64,000 bases of DNA from Magicicada septendecula (Eukaryota; Arthropoda; Insecta; Hemiptera; Cicadidae), in the NCBI GenBank assembly GCA_034769895.1, contig CM068373.1, positions 18,023,967-18,087,966 on the forward strand, written 5' to 3'. The notes beneath the pieces were generated by a model. The model had not been told where the DNA came from. It saw only the letters and a list, made by a program, of their open reading frames with translations, and did no database searches. Both the position numbers and the translations under genes were made by a program. Positions 1 through 10,464 of this stretch are shown in pieces (the stretch's first letter is position 1; every line of letters begins with the position of its first letter).

Positions 1-442
1 TGAATTCTTACATGAAACCGAAACCTTTTTAAATATTGCTCATCACGAAACCATTGGTACAACACCATACCAGATGATGTTTTCAAAACCACCACCTCGA
101 GAAATTACCAATTTAATACCACTCCCTGAAGGACCTGAAGAAGAATTGGACCTTACCCATGTGTATAATAGGCTACTTCACAAACTGGAAACCCGAAGAA
201 AAAAACAGGACGCTACCCGGAAAAATATTATTAAATACACCATCGGAGAAAAAATTTTGATAAGAAATCGTCAGCAACCAAGCAGTTTCGAAGGAATAGC
301 AAAGAAACTCTTGCTATTATATGTTGGACCTTTTATAATAAGCCAGGACAATCAGAACAATACTTACGTAGTATTGGATCCCGCAAATAATAGGGTGAAA
401 GGTACATACAACCAGTCGGAAATAAAAAAGTATTACGAATAG
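1..442 (+). CDS. Ty3/Gypsy pol 3' end: integrase C-terminal part (partial)
   Basis: This is the end of a retrotransposon polyprotein whose start lies upstream of the window. The frame is open from base 2 to the TAG at 440-442. It shows the integrase segment after the catalytic core: the usual TPYQMMF box near residue 22, a charged helix rich in Lys and Arg, the GEKILIRN strand and a final LYVGPFII...TYVVLDP barrel typical of Gypsy integrase C-termini. In the family this domain binds DNA during integration of the cDNA. No stop or frameshift is seen here, so the copy may be fairly young. A polypurine tract and LTR follow about 75 bases later, which fits the normal order pol-PPT-LTR. The DDE residues are outside the window. 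Confidence 0.8.
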   Translation, partial: EFLHETETFLNIAHHETIGTTPYQMMFSKPPPREITNLIPLPEGPEEELDLTHVYNRLLHKLETRRKKQDATRKNIIKYTIGEKILIRNRQQPSSFEGIAKKLLLLYVGPFIISQDNQNNTYVVLDPANNRVKGTYNQSEIKKYYE

Positions 443-517
443 GGGAACCAATTGGTCAGATACAAGTTGTGCGTTTATTTTTTACTAAACTTTGTTAAGA
501 CAAAATAAACTTCTTTC

Positions 518-527
518 GAAGGGGGGG
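518..527 (+). promoter_or_regulatory. Polypurine tract of the first Gypsy element
   Basis: The purine run CGAAGGGGGGG stands directly before TGTTATG, the likely first bases of the LTR. In LTR retrotransposons such a tract resists RNase H and primes plus-strand DNA. Its position just after the end of pol supports the call. Confidence 0.6.
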
Positions 528-2930
528 TGTTATGTAACGTAACAGAGTTGAGGTCCCCAACGTTACATAAAAAATTGAATGAAACATGGTCAAGGACCAT
601 ACCCTGAATTAAGGTTGCTCAGTAGTTAACGCATCTGAGAAGTACCTCAAGTCAAAAGAGGCAATAATTAATGTTGAATATAAAAAAACCATACCAATTA
701 ATAGTTAAATATAAAAATTGTGCTTATTTTTATACTGTAACATGTTAATGTTTACAGAATATTTATGTTATGTTTTGAGTATGGTAGGAATGAACTGATG
801 TTGTTTAATAGGAATACTTCATCAATGATTATGTTTGTATTTATGTTAAATTTGTCTTTAGACAGTCAAGTATAGTTACCTGTGTTAGGAATTATACTAA
901 GTTTTAAGTATTGTCTAAAATTGAATAATGCTGTTGTTTTAATTAATGTTTGTAAACTTGGCCAGGAGGGCAATCAGTGTTTAAGGTTTGACAAGTAGTT
1001 CTGACAATTATATTGTAAACTAATGAAGGGTTCCAGGACCAGTTAATTAATGTAATGAAGTAAACGCCAGGAAATTAAAATTAATGTAATTAACCATTCA
1101 CCAATAATTAATTGTACAGTAGGTCAGGTAAAAGAAAATTAAGTTAAAAAACCAAATAATGTTATAACGGTTGTAAGAAAACCTATAGGCCTAAATTCCA
1201 TATTTGTGAAAGGAAATTAATACCTTTTTAAGAAGTCCAGTCCAACGAAACTATGGTAAAACATTTACTGTTTAAGAAGGAAGGTTAGGTGAGAATTTTA
1301 GGTAATTTAATATTAATCCAAGCATGGAGTATTTTATTGAAAAAGAGTAGTAATATTCTATAATTCTGGCTCTAGGATATCTAGTTTCACCCAATGACAG
1401 GGAAAAGTGGTTGTTAAGGCAACTGAAATGTACATGAGTTGTTGATATTGAATCATTCGTTCTGATTGTTACAAGCTATTAAGTTGAGATGGGCAGATAC
1501 ATTTAAAAAAATGAATAATAAATTCTGAAGAAATATGAATCAAAATTTAAAAAAACCCTCTTTGAAACCTAATTCCATCATAATACTGATGAGTAATAAA
1601 CTAATTAGCCTTCCAAATTATAACTGAATACATTTAAAAGAGTTGAAAACCCCTCACCTCATTCACCAGGATAATTCCGCTGGATTCGTTATTAAACCGA
1701 TTTTGCCTATAACCAGAAGATTAATTAAGAGAAATAAAGGCCGAAACTAACGGAATTATTGAAAAGACATACGAGGATCTCGTTTTGCAGAGTTAACCTT
1801 CACTGGCAGAAGAAGCTGGGATACTATTTTCATTCCACCGGGACCGACAATTATCAAGATCATAGGAGAAGAACAGAAGTCAGAAGAATTCCTGAGAGCT
1901 TCCCAGTACACTCCACAATCAATTTTATTAAGGGCCAGAACACCTTTTACTGGATTAATGTAACTTAAGCTGAACGTCTTCACTGTTTACAGACGACCAC
2001 GGCCAGTCGGAGTTTTGTCGACTCTGTAAAAAACAACCTATTTTAAATTCAATATATTTAGAGTTAATAATTTTGTTTGTAATACTTGAGTAACCTTAAT
2101 TTTGCATTTTACCTGGCCTTACTAATGGTTCCAAGAATCTTACGAACCCTGGGATAAGAACTATTTATTGTTATTTTTCATTTGTATAAGTCTATGGAAT
2201 TTGATTAATTGATAATCGATATATTTTTGTGTGATCGATTTGATTATATTATTATTTTTGGAGATAACGGGGACTGTGAATTAATAGATAAAATTATTAA
2301 AGGATCTTTATTGTATGAGATAACGTTTGAAGTTATTGCAGAATAGATACTATATGTAGTGGTTGGAATAATTTACAATAAAAGGTTGATTCAAACCCGA
2401 TGAACAACTAACCTATAAGTACGCTTATTACAAGTGACAGCGCTAAACGCTTGCAGCTGGTGGAACGGGAGATTGCCGAACTAGCGTGTTTTTAGTACAA
2501 AATTTGAATAGAATTTTCTAACATCGAGTGACTAGGGTTGACAAGAATACCCATTACATTCAGTCAATACACTATACATATCGCTAATATTACCCAACTA
2601 CTGAATACTAAATTAAATCTATATCGTAGTAAGATTATAAGTTAAAAGAACATAATTATAATTATATTGGCCTAATAATATATTTTCAGGAGGTTTCATC
2701 GGTAACAACCGAATAGATATATTCATTAATAAAACACAGAAAACACGGGTTTTATTACAAATTGACGACTCCAATGTGGGGCTTTTGATTAAAAAGGAAG
2801 ATCAGAATTCAGAATTTGTAATTTTATTACAAATTGACGCTTCCAGCGTGCAGCATATAATATAATATACGTCCTCGCATACTTAAATTATTACAAATTG
2901 ACGCTCACAACGTGGGGTATCATCGTCTTC
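528..2930 (+). mobile_element. Long LTR (3' LTR) of the first Gypsy element, right end uncertain
   Basis: The LTR starts at TGTTATGTAACG right after the polypurine tract. No second copy is in the window, so the right end cannot be fixed. One candidate end is the CA-type end near 2558; another is the TTATTACA end at 2759, 2831 or 2895. No coding sequence is convincing in this stretch, and short open frames near 1756-1983 lack any recognisable domain. The AT-rich body contains several AATAAA-like signals. A length of 2.0-2.4 kb would be long for a Gypsy LTR but matches the roughly 2 kb LTRs of the element at 31943-41809. Confidence 0.5.
2752..2918 (+). repeat. Three repeats of LTR end plus primer-binding-site-like motif
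   Basis: The unit TTATTACA followed by AATTGACG...GTGGGG occurs at 2752-2782, 2824-2854 and 2888-2918. The second half resembles the retroviral primer-binding site for tRNA-Lys (consensus TGGCGCCCAACGTGGGG), and the first half resembles an LTR terminus. The copies differ at several bases. They lie between a 3' LTR and a PLE remnant, where a primer-binding site would not be expected. Confidence 0.55.
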
Positions 2931-3558
2931 TCTTAACACCGTCTAACTTTAATTTATTACAATATAAAAGTGATATAATAGATAACTTAATACGCAAACA
3001 TAGGAATAAAATGGAAAGAAAATCAAAATTAGATGGTAAAAATAACCGTTATATTTCAGTTGAATATACTAATGTGATTCCTAATATAATAATAAATTAA
3101 TTAAGAAAATTAGACATCATCGTGTCCTTCAAAACTACCAATAACATATTGAACATATTAAAACCTCGAACACAAAAAACAACCGAAAACAGTTCTGGCA
3201 TATATAGAATCCAGTGTAGTGAATGTGATAGATTCTACATAGGACAAACGGGCAGGAAATTTAAAGATAGATACAAAGAACATCTTCCAAAAAGAACATC
3301 AAGTCAATCAAATCCAACTTTGCTTTACATCTGGTAAACAGCAATCACAGTTATAGTGGTTTCACAGATAACTTTACGCCCATAAATATATGCAGTAATA
3401 GCCGATACATGGATGCCATGGAAGAATATGAAATATATAAAGCGTTTTTATTTCAACCAAACCTACTGCTTAATGATCAATTAACATTTAAATCTCACTG
3501 TTTATATGATACTGTATTGAAGAGTGATAACGCTTGTGTACACCGGCCGAATATATAG
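2931..3558 (+). pseudogene. Penelope-like element remnant: RT tail and GIY-YIG endonuclease
   Basis: This is the decayed 3' part of a Penelope-like retroelement. In PLEs a reverse transcriptase is fused to a C-terminal GIY-YIG nuclease that nicks target DNA. The match is strongest at 3197-3290, where GIYRIQCSECDRFYIGQTGR gives both nuclease strands and the conserved Arg, followed by the KEH helix. The first frame has a TAA at 3098-3100. After about 3300 the reading shifts to another frame, which continues through HLVNSNHSYSGF and EEYEIYKAF to the family's LLNDQL...LYDT end and a TAG at 3556-3558. The reverse transcriptase core is missing, so the copy is 5'-truncated. A hammerhead relic follows about 155 bases downstream. 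Confidence 0.8.
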
Positions 3559-3712
3559 TTTGACTACGCAGTCAGTTATAGTACGGCAGTGCGCACTGTT
3601 ACGTGGACTGAGTTCTATCGTACTCATTGTGTTATGTGTTTGTGTATTGTTGTGTTTTAATTATTATACTCTTGACACGTTCGTTATGAACTAGAAGAAA
3701 AAACGATTTTAC

Positions 3713-3739
3713 CTGATAATGGGAACGTGTTCCCGAAAC
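3713..3739 (+). ncRNA. Hammerhead ribozyme relic of the PLE
   Basis: CTGATAA, then the hairpin GGGAAC-GT-GTTCCC, then GAAAC, reproduces a hammerhead core with a 6 bp stem II. The consensus is CUGANGA; here G8, the general acid position, is A, so self-cleavage is unlikely. It lies downstream of a PLE reading frame, where such ribozymes are known in this family. Confidence 0.55.
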
Positions 3740-3809
3740 ATGTTGTAAGACATCAAAGACGTAGTCGCAGCACAGATAAAAAAAAGGTATTTATTAATTT
3801 CTACTGCAG

Positions 3810-4315
3810 AAAGTTCCACCTGACAGCGAGAACACCTATGCCGAATTGATAAAGGCTTTAGAATTACGGTATGGTGATAAACATTTGCGAGATATGTACT
3901 GCACTCAATTAAAAGCAAGGCATACAGCAGTTCGGGGAGAGTCTTCAAGAGTTTTGACAGACTGATTAGACTGCCCTATCATGAAGCGCCAGAAGATTTT
4001 CGAACGAGATTTGCGATGCAGACATTTACTGATGGTGTCAGAGATAGTGAACTACAACAAGTGTTACGAATGGCAAGACACCAGAATAGCGCGGACGCCC
4101 TGGTACATGAGTTACAATTTGAGACCGCCAAGTCAGCGTCTGGTTGGACAGATCATAAAGTGCGCGCAAAAGATCGCGACGACACAGACAACGAAGAAGA
4201 AGAACAAAACAAGGAAGCGCCGCCACAGAGTAAAGTAAGAAAGGATGGAAGCCCGAAGTGTTATAGATGTGGGAAACCTGGACACCTACAACGAGATTGT
4301 AAAAGCTACAACTAG
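3810..4315 (+). pseudogene. Ty3/Gypsy gag remnant with CCHC zinc knuckle
   Basis: The nucleocapsid and capsid part of a decayed Gypsy element. Reading starts with LIKALELRYGDKHLRDMY...QLKARH, a capsid helix pattern of mdg1-like Gag. It breaks at a TGA near 3964 and resumes in another frame as HEAPEDFRTRFAMQTF. It then runs cleanly through DSELQQVLRMARHQ, an acidic linker and the knuckle CYRCGKPGHLQRDC (C-x2-C-x4-H-x4-C) at about 4258-4299, with a TAG at 4313-4315. In the family Gag packages the element RNA. Pol remnants follow directly, so this belongs with the next entry. It has at least one frameshift and no intact start. Confidence 0.75.
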
Positions 4316-4329
4316 CTACTGGACGTCCT

Positions 4330-5912
4330 GTAAAAGTGTTTGGAAAAGTGGAGATACACCTACGCCTCGGTCGACATGAGTTTGATCATCAAGTAATCAA
4401 GTACTTATTGCAGACATTGTGAACGAAGCAAGTGTAGACGTTATGAACACGTATGGTTTTATAGGCGACTTCAAAAATAATGTCTTGAGAATCGGGAAAG
4501 AATAGGTAAAGGTCTCCACAAAAATTAAGTCAGAAAAATCAATGGACGAGATAAATCAAGTAGCCGTAACAATTCCGGGCACACCGGGCATACTAACTGC
4601 CAGAAGTTTAGTAAAACCAGAGGAAACAGGAAATGCACCTATTAGAGTGACGAATATTTTGGACTAGGCTGTCACATTACATAGCAATAAGCACCTAGTT
4701 AAAATGTCTCCTGTGGCCTGGGTAGAAGATGATGCAACGAAGACTCAGTGCTTCGGACAATTCAAAATTACTAGAGAAACTTCAGGAACAGTTGAACAGA
4801 TCTTCTAACGATCTCTCATGTGGTGAGGTAAAAGAACTCAGACAGTTTTTACATGAATTTAAAGATGCTTTTGCAGTTCGGGGCCAGTCATTAGGAAGAA
4901 CCTCTCTTGTACACATCGCATCAATATCGGTAGTACAACACCGATACGCCAACCTCCTCGAAGAACTCCGTTAGCTAAACAGGAGGAAATGTTTCGGTTA
5001 GTACAGGTCATGTTGACAGAGGGAATAATTGAGCCTTCGTCAAATGCTTGGTCTTCTCCGCTAATGCTAGTAGCGAACAAGGACGATGGGTTACGTCTCT
5101 GCGTACACTACCGGAGGTTGAATGACGTCACAAAGAAATATTGCTATCCATTACCTCGCGTTGACGATACACTTGACACGCTGTCTGGAGTTGATTGGTT
5201 TTCCACATTGGACCTGAACCCGGACCGGGTTTTTCGGCAAGACCCGGTGTTCATCAAGAAGACAAGGAAAAGACAGGTTTCTCGACCCCAAGTGGCTTAT
5301 TCCAGTTTAACGTCATACCGTTTGGTCTTTGTAATGCACCAGCAACGTTTGAAAGACTGAAGGATCTGGTCCTCCGAGGCCTGACATGGAAAACTTGCCT
5401 TGTTTATTTAGACGATGTCATAATTAATGAGATAACTTTTAAAGACCATTTGGAAAAACTTGAGGAGCTTCTCCATACCTAGAATTCACAGTGCCCAAGT
5501 GAAGCTGAGCCAGAAGAAGTGTTCTCTGTTCCAGAAGGAAGTGCAGTATTTGGGCCATCTAGTCTTTAGTATGGATAATAAAGTAAACACCGTAAGAGAC
5601 TGGCCAGTTCCGAAGAGTAAACATAAAGTTCGGAGTTTCCTGGTGTTGTGCTCATATTACCGACGTCTTGTGAGTGACTTCGGTACTATTGCTAAACCAC
5701 TACATGAGCTAATGGAAAATAAACGAAACTTCCAGTGGTCGAGAGAGTGTGACGAAGCATTTAGGACTTTGAAGATTGCATTATGTTCGCAGCCAATTCT
5801 CGCTTTTCAGCTTCCGAAGGGAAGTACATCGTAGACACAGACGCAAGCAATACTGGTCTAGGAGCAGTTTTGTCTCAAGTGCAGAACGGTGAAGAACGGT
5901 GAAGAACGATCT
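4330..5912 (+). pseudogene. Ty3/Gypsy pol remnant: protease linker, reverse transcriptase, start of RNase H
   Basis: Pol of the same decayed element. The part around 4330-4500 looks like the end of the protease (DVMNTYGFIGDFKNNVLRIG), but no D-T/S-G catalytic triad is visible. Reverse transcriptase blocks follow in shifting frames: EEMFRLVQVMLTEGIIEPS and WSSPLMLVANKD (4990-5080), LRLCVHYRRLN, DWFSTLDL, FQFNVIPFGLCNAPATF (about 5300-5355), the catalytic YLDD at 5406-5417, and QYLGHLV. The RNase H start FIVDTDASNTGLGAVLSQ comes after a last frameshift near 5820 and stops at the TGA near 5912. Integrase is absent. At least four frame changes make this non-functional. Confidence 0.8.
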
Positions 5913-5944
5913 TGCACAGACATTATTAGTAGATCAGAGCGGGG

Positions 5945-6040
5945 CGTTATAGAGGCTTTCAGAGCACTATAAAACGTAGCCAGTACAGTTGGATTAGTAA
6001 TAAATACCAATAAAACAAAATAGGCCTACATGTTGACAGC
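5945..6040 (+). pseudogene. Short non-LTR reverse transcriptase fragment
   Basis: About 30 codons read VIEAFRAL, a stop, then NVASTVGLVINTNKTK and, after another stop, AYM. The GL-x-IN-x2-KTK pattern is the conserved block after the catalytic FADD box in many insect non-LTR reverse transcriptases. Nothing else of that element is recognisable next to it. This is a weak but specific match. Confidence 0.4.
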
Positions 6041-6094
6041 CTTAAGCACAACATCAGTCCTGCAGAGTTATTAATATAGATGAGGAGATGGTAT

Positions 6095-6190
6095 AGTCAG
6101 TGCCGGATTATACATAACGCTAGGGTATGCTTATGAATTCATCGTTGGAATTGGAAGAAATTATACAAGACTTCCCGGGAGAAAGCACTC
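6095..6190 (+). repeat. Interspersed repeat, short copy
   Basis: CAGTGCCGGATTATACATAAC here recurs at about 8225, and the following GAAGAAATTATACAAG resembles GAAGAAATTATATAAG near 8441. The two halves sit close together here but about 190 bases apart in the downstream copy, so this looks like an internally deleted member of one family. The family is not recognised. Confidence 0.45.
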
Positions 6191-6219
6191 GAAATTTCCA
6201 CAGAAATTAAAGTTTAAAA

Positions 6220-7483
6220 TTTCATAGCTAACAGTGGGTGGTTGGAGTGTTTTAGAAAGCGGCACAACATATCGTTCAAAATAATTTCGGGTGAAGGAGC
6301 GGATGTACCTGTTAACGAAGTTAATGACAGCAAAGACAGGTTACCAAGTATTCTGGCAGAATACGAATTAAGTAACATTTACAACGATGATGAGGCTGGA
6401 TTATATTTTAGAGGTGTACCAAATAAAACATTAACACTAGAAAATGAAGCTTGTAAAGGTGGAAAAATGGCTAAAGTAAGACTAAGGATTATGTTATGTT
6501 GTAGTGATGCTGGTGAAAATGAGCGGCCGTTAGTTATCGGAAAGTCATTAAAACCGCGATGTTTCAAGTATTTTGAGACAACATTACTGGGCATTAGTTG
6601 GCATGCTAACAAAAACGCGTGGATGACATCCAGAATTTTTAAAGACTGGTTACAAGATTTAATAAGAAAATTTAAAACAAAAATCGCCGCGTAATTTTAT
6701 TATTGGATAATGCGACGTGTCATCCAGTTTCATCACTGTAGACTGTTATCTGTTCCACCAAACACGACGTCTCATCTTCAGCCACTGGACCAAGAAATAA
6801 TTCAGACGTAAACTTTTTTATGGAAAAAGAGTTCTTCGGTCCATATGGGTGGCGGTATTCCAGCATTTGACCTGGCGAAGAAAATCACTGTCCTCGATGG
6901 GTTATCCTGGATCAGGACAGTCTGGAACGAGGTTGCTGTTACCACCATTAAGAAGTGTTTTACAAAATGTGGCATTCATGTTAGCGCAACCATTACATAA
7001 CATTTCGCAAGAACTTCAGACACTTGGTACAGCTGCTGGACTGTCATATGATGAAAACGTGGAAATGGAGAATCTACAATGCTGAGACGATCGCGAGGGC
7101 AATTGGGAGGATCGATTTCCGATTACAAAGGTAAGTCATAATAACTTCTGTATTTACAATCAAAACCTTTTGAAACGGTCAATTAAAATCAGCACTATTC
7201 GGGATATACACTTTTACAATACAGTAATTTTTCTGCTTTTCGCAGAAACGGGTGACGATGACGTACAGAGTGAAGAAGAAGGAATTGATGAACCTCTAAA
7301 AGTTTAAAAGAAGTGTTACGATCTCTTAGGCAGATCAAAGATACTTGCGTTAGTCTCGATAAGGAATGTAGGGGAGAATGTTGTGGAACACTGTAGTAAA
7401 CTTTATTGTTTGGTCGAAATTATGCAATTAAAAAGAAAACTGCAAAACAAACTACATTAAAATACTATTTTTCAAAAGTATAA
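6220..7483 (+). pseudogene. Tigger/pogo DNA transposase pseudogene with a retained intron
   Basis: A decayed DDE transposase of the pogo/Tigger group, which cuts and pastes DNA at TA sites. The first visible block GWLECFRKRHNI is the end of the CENP-B-type DNA-binding region. The catalytic pieces follow in order: YNDDEAGLYFR (first Asp), VILLLDNATCHP at about 6693-6730 after a frameshift (second Asp), and PPNTTSHLQPLDQEII (third Asp). The C-terminus KKKTAKQTTLKYYFSKV ends at the TAA at 7481-7483. Between 7131 and 7245 lies a sequence with a GTAAGT donor and a pyrimidine-rich CGCAG acceptor; removing it joins an acidic segment (ETGDDDVQSEEEG) to the upstream frame. Stops and frameshifts abolish function. 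The N-terminal helix-turn-helix is not visible. Confidence 0.75.
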
Positions 7484-8221
7484 TCTTTACCAATGTGTTT
7501 GAATATGAGGAATTTTACTGTAAACATACTGTAAATAGGAAGGACAACTGCAAGTACATAATAAACTGATACAGTAGATAATCTGTACTTAATATGCTGA
7601 ATTATTAATATCTCGCCAACCCCTTTATTAAACGGCCACATCATTTTACGATGGATCCAAGTAGTGTGCCCGCTAAAGACAGGTTTTACTGTAGTAAAAA
7701 CATGTCAAGAGGTGAAGACTAAACATATACTAATATTACACTGTAGATTTCATTGGGTCACTGCGACGAAGCCTGACGTTAATGACACAGTCTTAACCAG
7801 TGTCGGATTAGAATTATATTATTATTATTCCACCATTTGAAGTATAGTAAACTCACGATTATACGCGGAATTGGGTGGCGCGATCGCCGTCGATAACCGA
7901 ATTTCGCGGATAATCCACAATCAGTAAAAAAAATCAGATAATTCTTTATTATCATTAGCTGTTTACATAAAGTAAAGCAACACAGTAAAACCCCGTTAAG
8001 ACGCTCATCAAGGACCTTGTGAAAACCGCGTATTAAGCGGAATATTACCAAGTAGAAATATATACATGAAACTGTGTAACTAATAATCACATTTTCTATG
8101 CAGTTCAAATACTAATTCACACGAACAGACATTTCGTCAGAAGCGTTTTACTGATAAGTTGCCTTACGTGTATCATCGGTATATCATCTACACTGAGTAT
8201 TACTGAAGTTATTGCCTATAT
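7484..8221. other. AT-rich stretch without a gene
   Basis: No supported coding region. Two short pieces resemble Tigger-like terminal repeats (CAGTAAAACCCCGTTAAGACG near 7983 and a GCGGAATTGGG stretch near 7866), but no matched pair or target-site duplication could be established. Confidence 0.4.
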
Positions 8222-8470
8222 ACAGTGCCGGATTATACATAACACTAGGTTATGGTGCAGCACCGGGTACCAGAGCCTGAGCTACTAGAGGGGGCAGCGT
8301 CCAGCTCTTAATCACAAGATCTTTTGAAGATAATAAATGTGAAAAAAAAGTCCTCACTCCAAAATCATAAAAATATGTGCACACTTTTCGACAAGTTGCC
8401 GTTTTGTTTTTTAAGCGAGATACTTGAATCGCTTGATTTAGAAGAAATTATATAAGGCTTTGTTAAGGCA
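8222..8470 (+). repeat. Interspersed repeat, longer copy
   Basis: Longer relative of the repeat at 6095-6190. It shares CAGTGCCGGATTATACATAAC at its left end and GAAGAAATTATATAAG near its right end. It contains a GC-richer middle (near 8255-8310). No coding capacity is seen. Confidence 0.4.
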
Positions 8471-8957
8471 AAATCAAGAAAAAAACGGATCCACTAGTAT
8501 TTTCTAAGCTTAAGTATTACTCATGTAATCACCACTTAGCTAAAACATTTGTTATAATTTTAGAGTTTAATAAAATAATTAACTTTTGAAATTGTGTATG
8601 CCATTTATCAGTGTAAATAATAGATAAAAGGCTGGATTTTGTATAGGGGGAGGGGGGCACCAGTCTGATGGCAGCATAGAACACCACACGCTTCTAGTCC
8701 GCCCCTGGTCTTAACAGAATAGTTACTTCCGTTTATTTTACTTGTATAGCAAAGCAATCGGTTAGCATTGGCTAAGTCGTAAACAACATAATTATTTCGG
8801 TACTGTAGCCACATTATGTTTACGATATTTCGACTATCCGATAGTCGGTATCGATATTTAGTGAATATCGATATCACTTATAAGTTTAGTAAAATCTTCC
8901 AAAACGCGTGTCAGTGAGTTGGTTTATACTACATCGGTTTTTGTTGCCATTTAATTA
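8471..8957. other. Non-coding stretch
   Basis: AT-rich, with a purine run AGGGGGAGGGGGG near 8644 and a short palindromic region around 8826-8875 (repeated ATCGATA and CGATAT words). No supported gene. Confidence 0.35.
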
Positions 8958-10310
8958 CTATGCGAAGCCTTTGCGGACAGAAGACAAGACCTTAGTCTCC
9001 GCGAACAACATCCGACGGTCGGCGGTATACAGAGCATGCTCAGCGACTGCGAACTTCTCCGGCTGGAGCAGCGGCTGTGTTCACCCACGCGGGTCCGGAC
9101 GCTACGATTCGTGGTGCCAATATACGTAGGCCTAGATTTGGCCACACGAGCAGGGCACACAGTAGACCCCGCAGGACGACAGCGGATCTCTTGCGTCTTT
9201 TACCTGCCTGCGGAACTGCTGTATCTTCCTGGTAGGCTTGTAGATCGCGCGGGCGCCATGCCTCGACAACAGTCTGCCTATGCGCATGGTCACTCCCTCG
9301 ATGTACGGCAAGACCGCCGGACCGACAAACTCCTCGGACACAGACAAGTCCGGCGCATCAGATCTTATCGGCCCAGCAGAGTAGCCGTTGTTCTGCAGCG
9401 CACGCTCCAAATGGCCCAACTCAGCATCAAGGAACACAGATTTTTCTCGCCCGGTTCACCAGCGTCTTGAGCACCGCTCGCTTCTGCCAGGTTGGACAGT
9501 TTGAGTGTCAGTGTGCATCGGCTTTCAGTAAACCTTATGGCCTAGACTGCTGTCGGCCCTGCGAAGGACCAGTACGTCGGGAAAAGCCAGCTGTTGGGCC
9601 CTCTCCGTCTCCATCATAAATTGGATCCGCAGGTGAACGCCGTTAATGTGCGACAGGAAGCGACCAAGTTCCTCCTCGCCGTGACTCCACACGACGAAGG
9701 TAGCGTCAACGTATCATAACCTTCACTTCGGCACAGATGTAACGGCCGTCTCCTTGAATTTTCCATACAGAAGTTGGGTACAACGTGGCTCAGTCTGCTC
9801 ATAGAATCCTCCGTTCCATTGGAAGTACGTGGAGGTCAGTACTTGTCGGAAGAGAGAAGTAATGTCTGCTCTGAACAGCTCTCCGATGAAGCCCGATACC
9901 TCTTGGACGGGAACCATAGTAAACAGATAGACGACATCGAAGCAAACAAGAATATCGCCAGGATCAAGGCGCACGGTATCCAACTTCTGTCAGAAGTGCG
10001 ACGAATCCTTCACGAACGAGTCCGTGAGGTCCCGTAAAGCCTTCAGTTCGGCCGGTTCCAGGTCACTCTTAGGTGGTTTGGCCCTTCTAAAAAGGGCCAC
10101 AGCTGTCTCCTGTCTAATGATGTCCGGCGAATACCAGTCCAAGTGTGCAGAGTAGCAGCTTGACGTGCTCAGGTGGGCGCAGTGACCGGGCTTGCTTTGC
10201 ACTCGTGGCACGATTGCAGCATCTGGATCGAGCCCAATGGCTGCTAGAAGATAACATAGAGCTGGTACAGTCGACGGGTAGCCTAAGACTGGAAGGGAAA
10301 TCGTTAACAC
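8958..10310 (-). pseudogene. Penelope-like element, GC-rich, internally deleted
   Basis: A minus-strand PLE related to the group whose nuclease reads PCSCGQ-x-YIGTT. From 10310 the frame gives FRRAKPPKSDLEPAELKALR, then jumps to RLDPGDILVCFDVVYLFTMV and FRQVLTSTYFQWNGGFYEQT of the reverse transcriptase. The block that should read AMGSPLSP is partly deleted (only SHVVPNFCMEN remains near 9780). The catalytic YVDD is YVDA, followed by TFVVWSHGEEELGRFLSHI in a second frame. Then come AELGHLERALQNNGYS, PTRKIQQFRRQVKDARDPLS and the nuclease CGVYCVPCSCGQI-YIGTTNRSVRTRVGEH. The tail VAEHALYTADRR ends at a TAG at 8958. Several frameshifts and the lost catalytic Asp make it inactive. The GC content is clearly higher than in the surroundings. 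Confidence 0.8.
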
Positions 10311-10464
10311 AAATCAATCGCGGGGGAAAAGAAAACTTGTATTTTTGGGACTGCTGCTGGAACCGAGATGTAAGCAACAGGTGTCTCCTGTCTCAAGCTC
10401 AGCCGTGAGCGTCCGTGTCGGTGACCAAGGTAACGGCGACAAGCAGCTGACACAGCGTACGTAG

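Noticed and set aside
1756..1983. Opposed open frames in the first LTR
   Set aside because: The two strands mirror each other and neither has a recognisable domain. The stretch is part of the LTR.
7845..8010. Tigger-like terminal repeats near 7866 and 7983
   Set aside because: They look similar to Tigger ends but do not form a matched inverted pair, and no TA flanks could be confirmed.
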